From JAEDHM01 sp964368645 (GTDB taxonomy: Bacteria > Bacillota > Clostridia > Christensenellales > CAG-1252): 64,000 bases of DNA. The notes under the pieces were generated by a model. The model did no database searches, had not been told where the DNA came from, and saw only the letters and a list, made by a program, of their open reading frames with translations. The first letter of the stretch is position 1; each line of letters begins with the position of its first letter. The translations under genes were made by a program, and so were the position numbers. The DNA lies in NCBI GenBank assembly GCA_964368645.1, contig CAYJBY010000015.1:1-64000 (forward strand). Direction: 5' to 3'. Positions 42,372 through 51,343 of this stretch are shown in pieces.

Positions 42372-43082
42372 ATGAAAATTTATCCTGCAATAGACATACG
42401 CAACGGTAAAGCGGTACGGCTTTTAAGAGGCGATTACAATAAGGAAACGGTTTACGACTCCGATCCGCTGACGGTCGCTCTCGGTTTTTTTGCCAAGGGA
42501 GCAAGTCACTTGCACCTAGTGGACTTAGACGGAGCGGCAAGCGGCAACACGGACAACCGAGCCTTAATCGAGAGAATTGTCGGAGCTTACGGAGCTTTTG
42601 TGGAAATCGGCGGCGGTATCCGCACCCTGAAAGCGGCGGAAGATTACGTTAATAGCGGAGCAAAAAGGATAATACTTGGTTCGGCGGCATACGAGAATCC
42701 GCGGCTTTTAGCGAACTGCCTTGACAAGCTGGGCGACAAGGTTGCCGTAGGCGTGGACGCTATCAACGGACTGGTGGCTATTCACGGTTGGAAGACCGTC
42801 ACCGACCTCAACGCCTTCGAGTTCTGCGACAAGCTTTATTCTCAAGGCGTAAAAACCGTGATATATACGGACATTTCCAAAGACGGCGCAATGTGCGGAC
42901 CTAACTTTGAGGCGTACAACGTACTGGCAAAAACCAACCTTAATATTATCGCTTCGGGGGGCGTTAGCTCGCTAGACGACCTAGCCCGTCTTAAGACAAG
43001 CGGCGTATTCGGCGCGATACTTGGCAAATCGCTGTACGAGGGGGCAATCGACTTAACCGACGCCCTCAAGCTGGAGGATTAG
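42372..43082 (+). CDS. hisA: ProFAR isomerase
   Basis: TIM-barrel isomerase acting on phosphoribosyl-formimino-AICAR-phosphate. The 236 residues begin MKIYPAIDIRNGKAVRLLRGD with the catalytic Asp, and have VEIGGGIRTL and the second Asp in YTDISKDGAMCGPNF, plus ASGGVSSLDD. It starts 24 bases after hisH, the only non-overlapping junction before hisF. Confidence 0.95.
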   Translation: MKIYPAIDIRNGKAVRLLRGDYNKETVYDSDPLTVALGFFAKGASHLHLVDLDGAASGNTDNRALIERIVGAYGAFVEIGGGIRTLKAAEDYVNSGAKRIILGSAAYENPRLLANCLDKLGDKVAVGVDAINGLVAIHGWKTVTDLNAFEFCDKLYSQGVKTVIYTDISKDGAMCGPNFEAYNVLAKTNLNIIASGGVSSLDDLARLKTSGVFGAILGKSLYEGAIDLTDALKLED

Positions 43083-43083
43083 T

Positions 43084-43842
43084 ATGCTGGCAAAAAGGAT
43101 AATTCCCTGCTTAGACGTGAGAAACGGACGCGTAGTCAAGGGTACGAATTTCGCAGGCTTAAAGGACGTGGAAAGTCCTGTAAAACTAGCGGAATTTTAT
43201 AACGAATCGGGAGCGGACGAGCTGGTTTTTTACGATATAACCGCCTCAAGCGAGGGGCGTAAGCTGTTCACCGATACGCTTACGGAAGCCGCGTCCAAGA
43301 TTTTTATTCCCTTAACGGTAGGGGGCGGCATTGGCGGCATAGAGGACTTTGACAGAGTTCTGAAATGCGGCGCGGACAAGGTCAGCGTCAACAGCGGCGC
43401 AATAAGGAACCCGTCACTGGTAGGCGAGGCGGCAAAAAAGTACGGCAATCAGTGCGTAGTGCTTTCTATGGACGTCAAGCTGATAGACGGGCGGTATATG
43501 ATTTTCGCCAAGGGCGGCAGGGAGTACACGGGCATTGCCGCTTTGGAATGGGCGCACCGCGGTCAGGAGGAGGGCGCAGGCGAACTGGTAGTCAACAGCA
43601 TAGACACGGACGGCGTTAAAGGCGGCTTTGACGCAGATATGCTTAACGCCATAGGTTCAAGAGTTTCTATCCCCGTAATCGCCTCGGGCGGCGCAGGCAA
43701 AAAAGAGGATTTTTTGACTCTTTTCAAGGAAGTACCCTGTGCGGACGCAGGCTTGGCGGCAAGCATCTTCCACTATAAGGAGTTGAGTATTAAAGAGTTA
43801 AAAACCTACCTCGCGGCTAACGGAGTGGCGGTAAGGCTATAG
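43084..43842 (+). CDS. hisF: Imidazole glycerol phosphate synthase, cyclase subunit
   Basis: TIM-barrel partner of HisH producing IGP and AICAR. The 252 residues open LAKRIIPCLDVRNGRVVKGTNF and contain PLTVGGGIGG, the catalytic NSIDTDGVKGGFD and IASGGAGKKEDF. Its AICAR by-product is the substrate of the PurH/PurO pair encoded elsewhere in this window and the ligand type of the ZTP riboswitch. Confidence 0.96.
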   Translation: MLAKRIIPCLDVRNGRVVKGTNFAGLKDVESPVKLAEFYNESGADELVFYDITASSEGRKLFTDTLTEAASKIFIPLTVGGGIGGIEDFDRVLKCGADKVSVNSGAIRNPSLVGEAAKKYGNQCVVLSMDVKLIDGRYMIFAKGGREYTGIAALEWAHRGQEEGAGELVVNSIDTDGVKGGFDADMLNAIGSRVSIPVIASGGAGKKEDFLTLFKEVPCADAGLAASIFHYKELSIKELKTYLAANGVAVRL

Positions 43843-43854
43843 GCGGTAAGTAAC

Positions 43855-44045
43855 ACGGACTAACCGCGATTACTGAAAACCAACCACGTGGCACTTAACC
43901 ATTGACTAACTACGATTACAGCTATTTAATCACACGGCAAATAACCACGAACTAACTTAGCTTACGGTTTTTCAATCTCACAGCAAGCACGGACTAACCA
44001 CGATTACTGCTATTTAACCACACGGCAAGCAAAAAAGTTTGCTAC
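43855..44045. repeat. Tandem repeat array in hisF-hisIE gap
   Basis: A ~60-70-base unit (CACGGACTAACC, CGATTACTG, CTATTTAACCACACGGCAA) recurs about three times with decay across the 302-base gap. It interrupts an otherwise tightly packed operon. No terminator or gene is seen. Confidence 0.8.
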
Positions 44046-44144
44046 AAAAATTACTTCCCTTTACTTAACGGTAAAAGTAACTTCAATACGATTTACGGAC
44101 TGCACGCAACAATTCAGCGCGGCGGCGCAACATAGGAGATAATT

Positions 44145-44792
44145 ATGATTACATTGGAACAACTGAAATTCGACGCTAACGGTTTAATCCCTGCGGTAGT
44201 CACCGACTACTACACCAAGGAAGTGTTGACCGTAGCTTATATGAATGCCGAAAGCCTGAAAATCAGTATGGAAAAGGGCTTGACCTGTTTTTGGAGCCGT
44301 TCTCGCAAGGAGCTGTGGCTCAAGGGCGAAACCAGCGGCAACTATCAGCACATAGTGGCGATAACCGCGGACTGCGATTACGATGCACTGACCGTTGAGG
44401 TTGTCAAGGACGGACCTGCTTGTCATCTGGGCGAGGAAAGCTGTTTTCATAACGCGCTATGGGTGTCGTCGGAGCTGAAACAATTTTCTCTTAACGGACT
44501 TTACGAGCTTATTGCAGGGCGCAAAACCAACCCCAAGGAAGGCAGTTACACCACCTATCTGTTTGAAAAGGGTATCGACAAAATACTCAAAAAGGTAGGC
44601 GAGGAGTGTACCGAGGTAATCGTTGCAGGCAAGGGCGGCGACAAAACCGAAACCACCTTTGAAATCGCGGACTTGGTATATCACACAATGGTGTTGATGG
44701 TGCAAAGCGGCATAGGGATTAACGACGTTATCGACGAGTTGGCAAAACGCCACGTTATCGACAAAAAGGTCAAGCAGGAAACCCTTAAATAA
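44145..44792 (+). CDS. hisIE: Bifunctional phosphoribosyl-AMP cyclohydrolase / phosphoribosyl-ATP pyrophosphatase
   Basis: Steps 2 and 3 of histidine synthesis in one 215-residue protein. The HisI half (1-~110) has TCFWSRSRKELWLKGETSG, the metal-binding DCDYDALTVEV and the Cys pair in GPACHLGEESCFHN. The HisE half (~115-215) has SYTTYLFEKGIDKILKKVGEECTEVIVAGKG. AGGAG precedes the ATG. It is separated from hisF by a repeat array but is probably still co-transcribed. Confidence 0.95.
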   Translation: MITLEQLKFDANGLIPAVVTDYYTKEVLTVAYMNAESLKISMEKGLTCFWSRSRKELWLKGETSGNYQHIVAITADCDYDALTVEVVKDGPACHLGEESCFHNALWVSSELKQFSLNGLYELIAGRKTNPKEGSYTTYLFEKGIDKILKKVGEECTEVIVAGKGGDKTETTFEIADLVYHTMVLMVQSGIGINDVIDELAKRHVIDKKVKQETLK

Positions 44793-44955
44793 CCGCGGCT
44801 TTTCCAGTTCTGTACCCCCACACGGAGTGAGCATAAAAAACCTAGTCCGAGTTGTGCGCCCATACGGAGAAGGTAGCAATTTCAGCCTTAGCCAACGCGA
44901 GAGGGCAAGCCTATCCTTCGAAAAGGTGGGATAGAAAAGGCTTTTTCTTAACCTA
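44793..44955 (+). terminator. Region after hisIE ending in a probable terminator
   Basis: No gene. The right end holds AAGCC-TATCC paired with GGGATA-GGCTT (about 44911-44943, with a 5-base bulge) followed by TTTTTCTTAA, a plausible his operon terminator. The preceding 110 bases are GC-richer and may be structured, but I recognise no RNA family. Confidence 0.5.
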
Positions 44956-44959
44956 ATCG

Positions 44960-45205
44960 GTATTGGATAAAATTGAGTTTATCCGCAATCACTGTCGGAT
45001 AAAAATGCTTGTCCGCAATTATAATCAAGGTTTATAGACAAGGGTTTATCTTTAATCAAGGTTGATAAAGACATTTATCTTCTATCACTGTCGGGTATAG
45101 GGATTTATTTTCAATCAATTTTAGATAAAGGCGTTTATCTTCTATCACTGTCGGATAAAGGTGTCTATCTTTAATCACTGTCGGATAAAGACGTTTATCT
45201 TCCAT
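44960..45205. repeat. 30-bp tandem array of TCACTGTCGGATAAAG units
   Basis: Seven or eight units of about 30 bases, clearest at 45145 and 45175 (exact 30-base period). They are built on ATCACTGTCGGATAAA plus a variable TTTATCTT half and decay toward the left. No gene on either strand. Confidence 0.9.
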
Positions 45206-45245
45206 CAAAAAAGTCCGTATCGTATCGTCGATAACGGACTTTTTG
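45206..45245. terminator. Bidirectional terminator before esterase gene
   Basis: AAAAAGTCCGT and ACGGACTTTTT arms (about 45207-45218 and 45233-45245) with a ~15-base loop. It can stop minus-strand readthrough of the esterase gene and plus-strand readthrough from his. Confidence 0.85.
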
Positions 45246-45289
45246 TTATGCTAAGTTGTGGGTTAATGGATAGTGATAGAGAATTAGGG

Positions 45290-46180
45290 TTAATTAAGGT
45301 GCGCCTTAAAGAACTCCACCATTCCGCCGTTGACCTTTTTTGCCTCCTCGTGGTCGGGATAGAGAATATTGTAAACGTGCTCTAAGGTATCCCCCTCAAC
45401 GATAGGCTCCGACAGGAAGAACAGCTTGCAGTCCGCGCCCTTAGCTTTTAGCTCCTCGTAATAGGAGAGGGTGAATTTGTGCAGGAAGTCATCGCGTCCG
45501 GAAATCAGCGTGCAGGGTATCATCGGAGTAGGCAGTGAGGTGTCGAAGTCCAAAGCCTTAAAGTAAGGACTGCGCTTATAGCCCTTGCCGACTATCTCGC
45601 GGAAGTAAAGTCCTGCGCCGAAGAACATCATTTTAGAGGGAGCAAGTGCGCCGCAGGTAAAGTTGACCGCGCGGAAGTTAAGGGTGGGCTTAACGCCGAA
45701 AAGCTCCTGTCTTTCCTTACTTGCCATAATATTGACGGTTAAAGCCGCAAGGTGTCCGCCTGCGGAGTCACCGGTCAAAAATGCGTTATTGAGGTCAAAT
45801 CCGTACTCGTCCGCCAGCTCCGCCACCTTAGCGTACAGCGCGAAAACGTCTTTCACCTGCTCGTCAAAGCTGACCTCGAAAGCCAGTCGATAGGAAAAAC
45901 TCACCACGGCAAAGCCCTGAAGAGCCAGCCATCTGTCGTAGAAGCGGTTAAGCTCCTTATCGCCGTACCACCAGCCGCCGCCGTGAATGTCCACGATTAC
46001 AGGCAGCTTGCCCTCTACGCCGGTGGGGCGATAGACGTTAAGCAGTCTTGCAGGAGTGCCGCCTTCGGCATAAGGAATATCCTTAACAACGGTAACGCCC
46101 TCAGCCTCGGTCAAGGTCGCCATACGCTTGGTGTCGTTGGTATCTGCGATTTTGCAAAACATCTTACCAAATAATTTCAT
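45290..46180 (-). CDS. Alpha/beta hydrolase, HSL-type esterase
   Basis: A 296-residue cytosolic esterase/lipase-like enzyme. It has the oxyanion motif HGGGWWYG near 68, nucleophile GDSAGGHLAAL near 135, an acid in SGRDDF near 235 and a His in EGDTLEHVYNI near 270, the layout of the hormone-sensitive-lipase or acetyl-esterase family. The natural substrate is unknown. No operon partner is evident. Confidence 0.85.
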   Translation of the reverse strand: MKLFGKMFCKIADTNDTKRMATLTEAEGVTVVKDIPYAEGGTPARLLNVYRPTGVEGKLPVIVDIHGGGWWYGDKELNRFYDRWLALQGFAVVSFSYRLAFEVSFDEQVKDVFALYAKVAELADEYGFDLNNAFLTGDSAGGHLAALTVNIMASKERQELFGVKPTLNFRAVNFTCGALAPSKMMFFGAGLYFREIVGKGYKRSPYFKALDFDTSLPTPMIPCTLISGRDDFLHKFTLSYYEELKAKGADCKLFFLSEPIVEGDTLEHVYNILYPDHEEAKKVNGGMVEFFKAHLN

Positions 46181-46313
46181 AATCCGCTCCTCAAAAAAGA
46201 ATATCCGCAGTTAAACTGCGGATACATTATATCATACTTATCCTTGTTTTGCAATACGCTTATCGTTTAGTTTCCTTGAGGTTTGAGCCTTAACTCTCAC
46301 CGTAAGACGGGGA

Positions 46314-46628
46314 TTAACCTATGGCAACGTACACCGTTTCGCCGTCGGTAATCACGTAGGTGTAGCCATCGGGATACACAACTTGGTGTTTTTCGGTGGA
46401 CTCGCTGTCCGCCTGCTCATAAATCACCAAACTCTTTTGACCTGCGGGGCTGTACGCTGTGGGTAACGTATCGCTGTCGCTGAACGAGAACGCGGTTTTT
46501 AATTTCATAAACGCGCCTTCCTCGTGATCGGCAAACATACAAAGGAAAGTAATTACCGCTACTACCGCCACGATACATACCGTCAACCCGATAACTAATT
46601 TTTTATAACCTTTATTAGTGGTGCTCAT
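46314..46628 (-). CDS. Hypothetical single-pass membrane protein
   Basis: A 104-residue protein with one transmembrane helix (residues 11-31), a short basic cytosolic start and a ~70-residue exported polar part ending in a beta-hairpin-like phrase (QVVYPDGYTYVITDGETVYVAIG). No family recognised. AGGAGG-type RBS before the ATG; a promoter TTGACT-16-TAATAT lies at about 46690-46720. Confidence 0.65.
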   Translation of the reverse strand: MSTTNKGYKKLVIGLTVCIVAVVAVITFLCMFADHEEGAFMKLKTAFSFSDSDTLPTAYSPAGQKSLVIYEQADSESTEKHQVVYPDGYTYVITDGETVYVAIG

Positions 46629-46740
46629 TAGTGGTTACCTCCTTGTTAAGTAATTTTGCCCCGTTTTCCTGTCTTCTACTTATATTATATTATTGACGTG
46701 CGCGTTAAAGTCAATACGGGTTTTTAATAATTTCTTAACT

Positions 46741-47110
46741 TTGACTTAATTTTTAATTACTCAACTATCGTAAAAAAGGCACTTCTATCCTTTTTTAGCC
46801 CAAAACCCCGATTCTACCCCTGCAACCGCTTCCACCCCTACCACTTTCCGCTTACTCCACCGATACCACCGTTTCCCCTGTACCACCGCTAACGCCCATT
46901 CCGATTATTTCTCTTTTACCCCCTATTCACGGTTTCCAATATTACCACCCTTTACGCTACACTTTCTGCCCCGTTACCACCGCTAACGACTATTCCAACT
47001 ATTTCTCTTTTACCACCTATTCACGGTTTCCAATATTACCACCCTTTACGTTACACTTTCTGCCCCCGTTACCACCGATACCACCTTTACCACTTTGTTC
47101 ACCTCTGCTA
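46741..47110. repeat. 94/95-bp tandem duplication in divergent gap
   Basis: Two copies of a 94-95-base unit (46881-46974 and 46975-47069) and a third partial copy start with TACCACCGCTAACG. The flanking sequence is made of the same TACCACC and CTTTACG words. The plus strand is strongly C/T-rich. The ~590-base gap has no gene. Confidence 0.9.
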
Positions 47111-47277
47111 CCATTCCTCTTTATCCTTATATTTAATTATTAAGATACGGCTTTTCTCGACTTAGTTCTTCTCGGCTTAATTCTTCTTTGTTCGGATTTC
47201 CTCGTTTTGTTTTTTTCTTTTTTCTTCTCCGTTTGCCCTTAAAGCGAAGCTGATTTTACTTTCATTTTCCATTGACC

Positions 47278-47306
47278 TTGAGTTTCCTTTCCCAATCTGC
47301 TATAAT
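47278..47306 (+). promoter_or_regulatory. Alpha/beta hydrolase promoter
   Basis: TTGAGT (47278-47283), 17 bases, TATAAT (47301-47306), 28 bases before the start codon. Confidence 0.7.
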
Positions 47307-47333
47307 TGATTTACAGAAAGAAGGAGCCGACTT

Positions 47334-48302
47334 ATGGATTACGTAATTGACAGCCGTGATATTATTACGGTTAAAGGCACAAAATACTATCTTCGTATCC
47401 GCACCTGCAACGCGTCCAATCCCGTAGTGCTGTTTTTGCACGGCGGTTGCGGAAGCCCCGACAGGGCGCAGGTTATGAAGTATCAATCCCCCCTTGCGGA
47501 ACATTTCACACTGGTAGCTTTTGACCAACGGGGAGCAGGGCTTGCCTATAACAGAAAGGAAGCGCGAAGCTTAGACCTCACAAAAGAGATTTACGTTGCC
47601 GACGTATTTAACGTAGTGTGTTACTTGAAAGATAGATTTAAGCAGGATAAGGTAATAATAGTAGGGCACTCCTTCGGCTCGACGCTGGGCGTTTGGTACG
47701 CACAGCAATATCCCGAAACACTCAGGGCTTACGTGGGCATAGGGCAGTGCGTTGACTATGTGGAAAACGAAAAGCAATCCTATGACTGGACGCTTAACGA
47801 GGCTCGCCGAATCAACGACGCGAAGTCAGTCCAAACCTTGGAAGCAATCGGCGCACCACTTGCTAACGGCAGATACGATGGCGACCACCTTAGCTGTCTT
47901 ATCAAGCAAAGAGCGGTACTGCACAAGTTAGGCGGTGCGACCTACGCTAACCGCAGACCTTATTGGCAGGAACTGCTTTTCCACGAATTGCCGATAATGG
48001 TTAAGGAATACAACCTTATAGGGCTGATAAAATACGTTAAGGGCTTGACTTACAGCCCGAAAACCACCCTAGGCAACACCAACCCCGATTTTTTGAACAC
48101 GGCAAAGGAGCTGTCGATTCCCGTTTATCTTCTGTTGGGGCGGCACGACTTCAATTGCCCCGTGACGTTAGCGGAACAATGGTACAATCAATTAACCGCA
48201 CCCGACAAAAAACTGATATATTTTGAAAATTCCGCCCACTCGCCCCAATGGGAAGAGCCGCAACAATGGAACGCCGCCTTTACCGCGCTGTTTTGCAATT
48301 AA
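47334..48302 (+). CDS. Alpha/beta hydrolase, prolyl-aminopeptidase-like
   Basis: A 322-residue cytosolic hydrolase. LFLHGGCGSPDRA is the oxyanion-type HGG, FDQRGAGLAY is the DQRG motif of proline iminopeptidases, the nucleophile is GHSFGS near 105, the acid lies in LGRHDFNCPV and the His in ENSAHSPQWEEP. It may be a peptidase or an epoxide- or ester-cleaving relative; substrate not readable. AAGGAG precedes the ATG. Monocistronic. Confidence 0.85.
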   Translation: MDYVIDSRDIITVKGTKYYLRIRTCNASNPVVLFLHGGCGSPDRAQVMKYQSPLAEHFTLVAFDQRGAGLAYNRKEARSLDLTKEIYVADVFNVVCYLKDRFKQDKVIIVGHSFGSTLGVWYAQQYPETLRAYVGIGQCVDYVENEKQSYDWTLNEARRINDAKSVQTLEAIGAPLANGRYDGDHLSCLIKQRAVLHKLGGATYANRRPYWQELLFHELPIMVKEYNLIGLIKYVKGLTYSPKTTLGNTNPDFLNTAKELSIPVYLLLGRHDFNCPVTLAEQWYNQLTAPDKKLIYFENSAHSPQWEEPQQWNAAFTALFCN

Positions 48303-48454
48303 GCGGTTGGAATTATATTAAATCACCCTTATTTTCCTTTGATTAGGTTGCGCGTATAAGCCTAACAAAGATTTTTCGCCCGTCTTAACTTACATTAGTC
48401 ACTGCGCCGATTAAGTTTTTGCGCTACACGTGCTTGCTATATTTTGATATTCCA

Positions 48455-48670
48455 ACTCCACGTCTTTCTTGAAACCCTTTCTAATAGTTTTTCATTACCA
48501 TTTTCCTTGCCTCTTTTCCGATTTTTTACCCCTTTTCCGATTTTGGTTGCTTTCCTGATTTTGGTTGTAATTTTTGCCTTTCTTCCGATTTTGGTTGCTT
48601 TTCCGATTTTCCGATTTTGCCCCTTTTCCGATTTTTTACCCCTTTTCTGATTTTACGATTTTCCCTTCTG
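48455..48670. repeat. Low-complexity TTTTCCGATTTT array
   Basis: Ten or so degenerate copies of a 15-25-base word based on TTTTCCGATTTT with TGGTTG or TTACCCC tails fill the space between convergent genes. No gene; open frames are phenylalanine-rich repeat translations. Confidence 0.9.
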
Positions 48671-48683
48671 TTCTCATTCGCAC

Positions 48684-48726
48684 ACAAAAAAACGGCGCAG
48701 ACTTACGTTTGCGCCGTAATTTTTGT
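48684..48726 (-). terminator. gapA terminator
   Basis: AAAACGGCGCA and TGCGCCGTAA arms around a short ACGT-containing loop, with A-run/T-run flanks on both sides (AAAAAAA and TTTTTGTT), just past the gapA stop on the minus strand. Confidence 0.85.
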
Positions 48727-48742
48727 TAGGATACTTTACAGA

Positions 48743-49810
48743 TTACTTGTTGAGGAAGTTAGCAAAGTACTTAATCGTTCTAACCATCTGGGTGGTGTAG
48801 CTGTTCTCGTTGTCGTACCAGCTTACTACCTGAACCTGATAGGTGTCGTCGTCGATCTTAGCGACCATAGTCTGAGTGGAATCAAACAGAGAGCCGTAAG
48901 CCATACCGATAACGTCGGAAGAAACGATCTGATCTACGTTGTAACCGAAAGACTCGGTAGCAGCAGCCTTCATAGCGGCATTGATACCGTCAACGGTAAC
49001 GTCCTTGCCCTTAACAACAGCAACCAAAATGGTGGTGGAACCGGTAGCGGTAGGAACGCGCTGTGCGGAACCGATGAGCTTGCCGTTGAGCTCGGGGATA
49101 ACCAAACCGATAGCCTTAGCAGCACCGGTGGAGTTAGGAACGATGTTCATTGCGCCCGCTCTGGAACGGCGAAGGTCGCCCTTACGCTGAGGACCGTCAA
49201 GAATCATCTGGTCGCCGGTGTAAGCGTGAACGGTGGTCATAATACCGCTCTGGATAGGAGCGTAATCGTTAAGAGCCTTAGCCATAGGAGCCAAGCAGTT
49301 GGTGGTGCAGCTAGCCGCGGAAATGATATTGTCCTCAGCGGTCAGGATACCCTCGTTGACGTTGTAAACGATGGTGGGAAGATCGTTGCCTGCGGGAGCA
49401 GAGATAACGACTTTCTTCGCGCCGGCGTCGATGTGAGCCTGCGCCTTAGCCTTGCTGGTGTAAAAACCGGTGCATTCCAAAACTACGTCAACCTTGAGTT
49501 TCTTCCAAGGTAATTCGTTAGCCTTAGCCATTGCGTAAATAGTAATCTCCTTGCCGTCAACGATGATAGCGCCGGGAGTCTTAACGGTCTTGCCGTCTTC
49601 CGCTAATATAGCGTCCTTGAAGTCAACGGTATGACCTTTTGCAATGTAGTTACCCTGCATAGTGTCGTACTTTAAGAGGTGAGCGAGCATCTTGGGGCTG
49701 GTCAAATCGTTAATAGCAACAACCTGATAACCCTTTGCGCCGAACATCTGTCTGAAAGCCAAACGGCCGATTCTGCCGAAACCGTTAATCGCAACTCTTA
49801 CATTTGCCAT
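48743..49810 (-). CDS. gapA: Glyceraldehyde-3-phosphate dehydrogenase
   Basis: Glycolytic NAD-dependent enzyme, 355 residues, slightly longer than the usual ~335. It has the N-terminal VAINGFGRIGRLAFRQM Rossmann motif, the catalytic Cys in SAASCTTNCLAPM near 165, and VSWYDNENSYTTQMV at the C-terminus. CGGAGG precedes the ATG. The promoter carries a perfect palindrome between -35 and -10, so expression is probably controlled. It is adjacent to and downstream of fba. Confidence 0.96.
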   Translation of the reverse strand: MANVRVAINGFGRIGRLAFRQMFGAKGYQVVAINDLTSPKMLAHLLKYDTMQGNYIAKGHTVDFKDAILAEDGKTVKTPGAIIVDGKEITIYAMAKANELPWKKLKVDVVLECTGFYTSKAKAQAHIDAGAKKVVISAPAGNDLPTIVYNVNEGILTAEDNIISAASCTTNCLAPMAKALNDYAPIQSGIMTTVHAYTGDQMILDGPQRKGDLRRSRAGAMNIVPNSTGAAKAIGLVIPELNGKLIGSAQRVPTATGSTTILVAVVKGKDVTVDGINAAMKAAATESFGYNVDQIVSSDVIGMAYGSLFDSTQTMVAKIDDDTYQVQVVSWYDNENSYTTQMVRTIKYFANFLNK

Positions 49811-49865
49811 AATTTTATATCCTCCGAATATAGATTTTTAGTTAATGGATTGATAATCCTAGTTA

Positions 49866-49894
49866 ATTATACACACCCGAGGGTGTGAAGACAA
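49866..49894 (-). promoter_or_regulatory. gapA promoter with palindromic operator in the spacer
   Basis: TTGTCT (49889-49894) and TATAAT (49866-49871) with a 17-base spacer on the minus strand. The spacer is occupied by CACACCCGAGGGTGTG (49872-49887), a perfect 7-2-7 inverted repeat. This is either a repressor operator or a MerR-type activation site; the cognate protein is not in this window. Confidence 0.85.
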
Positions 49895-49902
49895 GCAATT
49901 TT

Positions 49903-50865
49903 TTACGCTTTGCCGGCGCAGCCTAATACGTCAACCAGTTTGTGTCTGACGAGTTCCTTGATATTGGCTCTTGCGGGCTTGAGGTACTCTCTGGGATCGA
50001 ACTTACCGGGGTTCTCCGCCATAAACTTACGAATGGTGCCGGTCATAGCAAGGCGAAGGTCGGAGTCGATGTTGATTTTGCAAACGGACAATTCTGCCGC
50101 GTGACGGAGCTGTTCCTCGGGAACACCGATAGCGTAGGGCATATTGCCGCCGTTGTCGTTGACCATCTTAACGTAGTCCTGCGGAACCGAAGAGGAACCG
50201 TGAAGAACGATAGGGAAGCCGGGCAGACGCTTGGAAACCTCTTCCAGAATGTCGAACCGCAGAGCAGGGGGTACCAAAATACCCTTCTCGTTGACGGTGC
50301 ACTGGTCGGGCTTGAACTTGTACGCGCCGTGGCTGGTGCCGATAGCGATAGCGAGGGAGTCAACACCTGTCTTGGTGACGAACTCTTCAACCTCTTCGGG
50401 ACGAGTGTAGGAGCCGACTGCGTGGCTGACCTCGTCCTCGATGCCTGCCAAAGTGCCTAATTCGCCCTCAACCACTACGCCGTGGTCGTGTGCGTATTCG
50501 ACGACCTTGCGAGTCATCTCGATATTATCCTGGAAGGATCTGGAGGAGCCGTCGATCATAACGGAGGAAAAACCGCCGTCGATACAGGACTTGCAGGTCT
50601 CGAAATCCGGACCGTGGTCTAAGTGCAGAACTATAGGAATCTCGGGGCATTCGATAACGGCCGCCTCGACGAGCTTAACCAAATAAGTATGATTAGCGTA
50701 AGCGCGTGCGCCCTTGCTGACCTGAAGTATAACCGGAGCGCGTTCTTCCTTGCAGGCTTCGGTAATGCCTTGAACGATTTCCATATTGTTGACGTTAAAT
50801 GCGCCGATTGCATAGCCGCCGGCATAAGCCTTGGCGAACATATCTTTACTGGTAACTAATGGCAT
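49903..50865 (-). CDS. fba: Fructose-bisphosphate aldolase, class II
   Basis: Zinc-dependent aldolase of 320 residues. It begins PLVTSKDMFAKAYAGGYAIGAFNVNNME and has the metal-binding HLDHGPDFE, GFSSVMIDGSS, EGELGTLAGIED and the second zinc His in GTSHGAYKF, plus VLHGSSSVP. GGAGG before the ATG. It precedes gapA; the short gap contains the gapA promoter, so the two can be expressed separately. Confidence 0.96.
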   Translation of the reverse strand: MPLVTSKDMFAKAYAGGYAIGAFNVNNMEIVQGITEACKEERAPVILQVSKGARAYANHTYLVKLVEAAVIECPEIPIVLHLDHGPDFETCKSCIDGGFSSVMIDGSSRSFQDNIEMTRKVVEYAHDHGVVVEGELGTLAGIEDEVSHAVGSYTRPEEVEEFVTKTGVDSLAIAIGTSHGAYKFKPDQCTVNEKGILVPPALRFDILEEVSKRLPGFPIVLHGSSSVPQDYVKMVNDNGGNMPYAIGVPEEQLRHAAELSVCKINIDSDLRLAMTGTIRKFMAENPGKFDPREYLKPARANIKELVRHKLVDVLGCAGKA

Positions 50866-50894
50866 AATAATACCTCCGATATTAAATTAAGGTT

Positions 50895-50924
50895 AGTTTA
50901 TCACAAACGCCCCGAAATTATCAA
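50895..50924 (-). promoter_or_regulatory. fba promoter
   Basis: TTGATA (50919-50924), 18 bases, TAAACT (50895-50900) on the minus strand, about 30 bases before the ATG. Confidence 0.6.
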
Positions 50925-50958
50925 ACATTTTAGAGGTGTTAGTTAAAAAGAAATGCAA

Positions 50959-51018
50959 TCCGCACCGAAAAACCTCGGATTTCGCCCTCAAATGCGCCCA
51001 AAACGGCAAAATCGTCAC
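50959..51018. repeat. 60-bp direct repeat, left copy
   Basis: Identical over all 60 bases to 53433-53492 and in the same orientation. It begins TCCGCACCGAAAAACC and ends CAAAATCGTCAC. The two copies bracket the XRE / zinc-ribbon membrane protein cassette, 2474 bases apart. Confidence 0.97.
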
Positions 51019-51104
51019 CGAAACCTAAAAATAAACCGCGTTACTGTTTTATCCTTCGCCGCAACCTGTTATCGCGCCGCGCCAAACTGTTTTATTCTTA
51101 AAAT

Positions 51105-51329
51105 CTAGTATTGTACAAGCCCGAATAGCAAATCTGCGGATATATCGTAAAGTCCGCAAAGAAAAACTATCTGCTCGTAATTCAGCTCGAACACGCCGTT
51201 TTCAAATCGGCTGTACTGTTGCTGAGTAATATGCATTAATTCGGCGACGTTCTTTTGCGTATAGCCGCAGTTTTTTCCGCTTTCTTTTAGGACGTTGCCG
51301 ACGGTTTTGCTTAGTCTTTCCTCGGTCAT
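51105..51329 (-). CDS. XRE-family HTH regulator, cassette 2
   Basis: A 74-residue single-domain regulator: GYTQKNVAELMHITQQQYSRFENGVF is the helix-turn-helix, and LCGLYDISADLLFGL the conserved C-terminal helices also seen in the cassette 1 and 3 regulators. The ATG at 51329 has GGGG 7 bases upstream; an in-frame TTG at 51341 is possible. It faces a divergent promoter containing a 5-3-5 palindrome. Confidence 0.85.
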   Translation of the reverse strand: MTEERLSKTVGNVLKESGKNCGYTQKNVAELMHITQQQYSRFENGVFELNYEQIVFLCGLYDISADLLFGLVQY

Positions 51330-51343
51330 ATAAATCCCCAAAA

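Noticed and set aside
44793..44960. Possible guanidine (ykkC) or other riboswitch after hisIE
   Set aside because: A few words (ACACGG, CTAGTCCGAG) recall ykkC but occur in the wrong order, and no downstream gene could be controlled.
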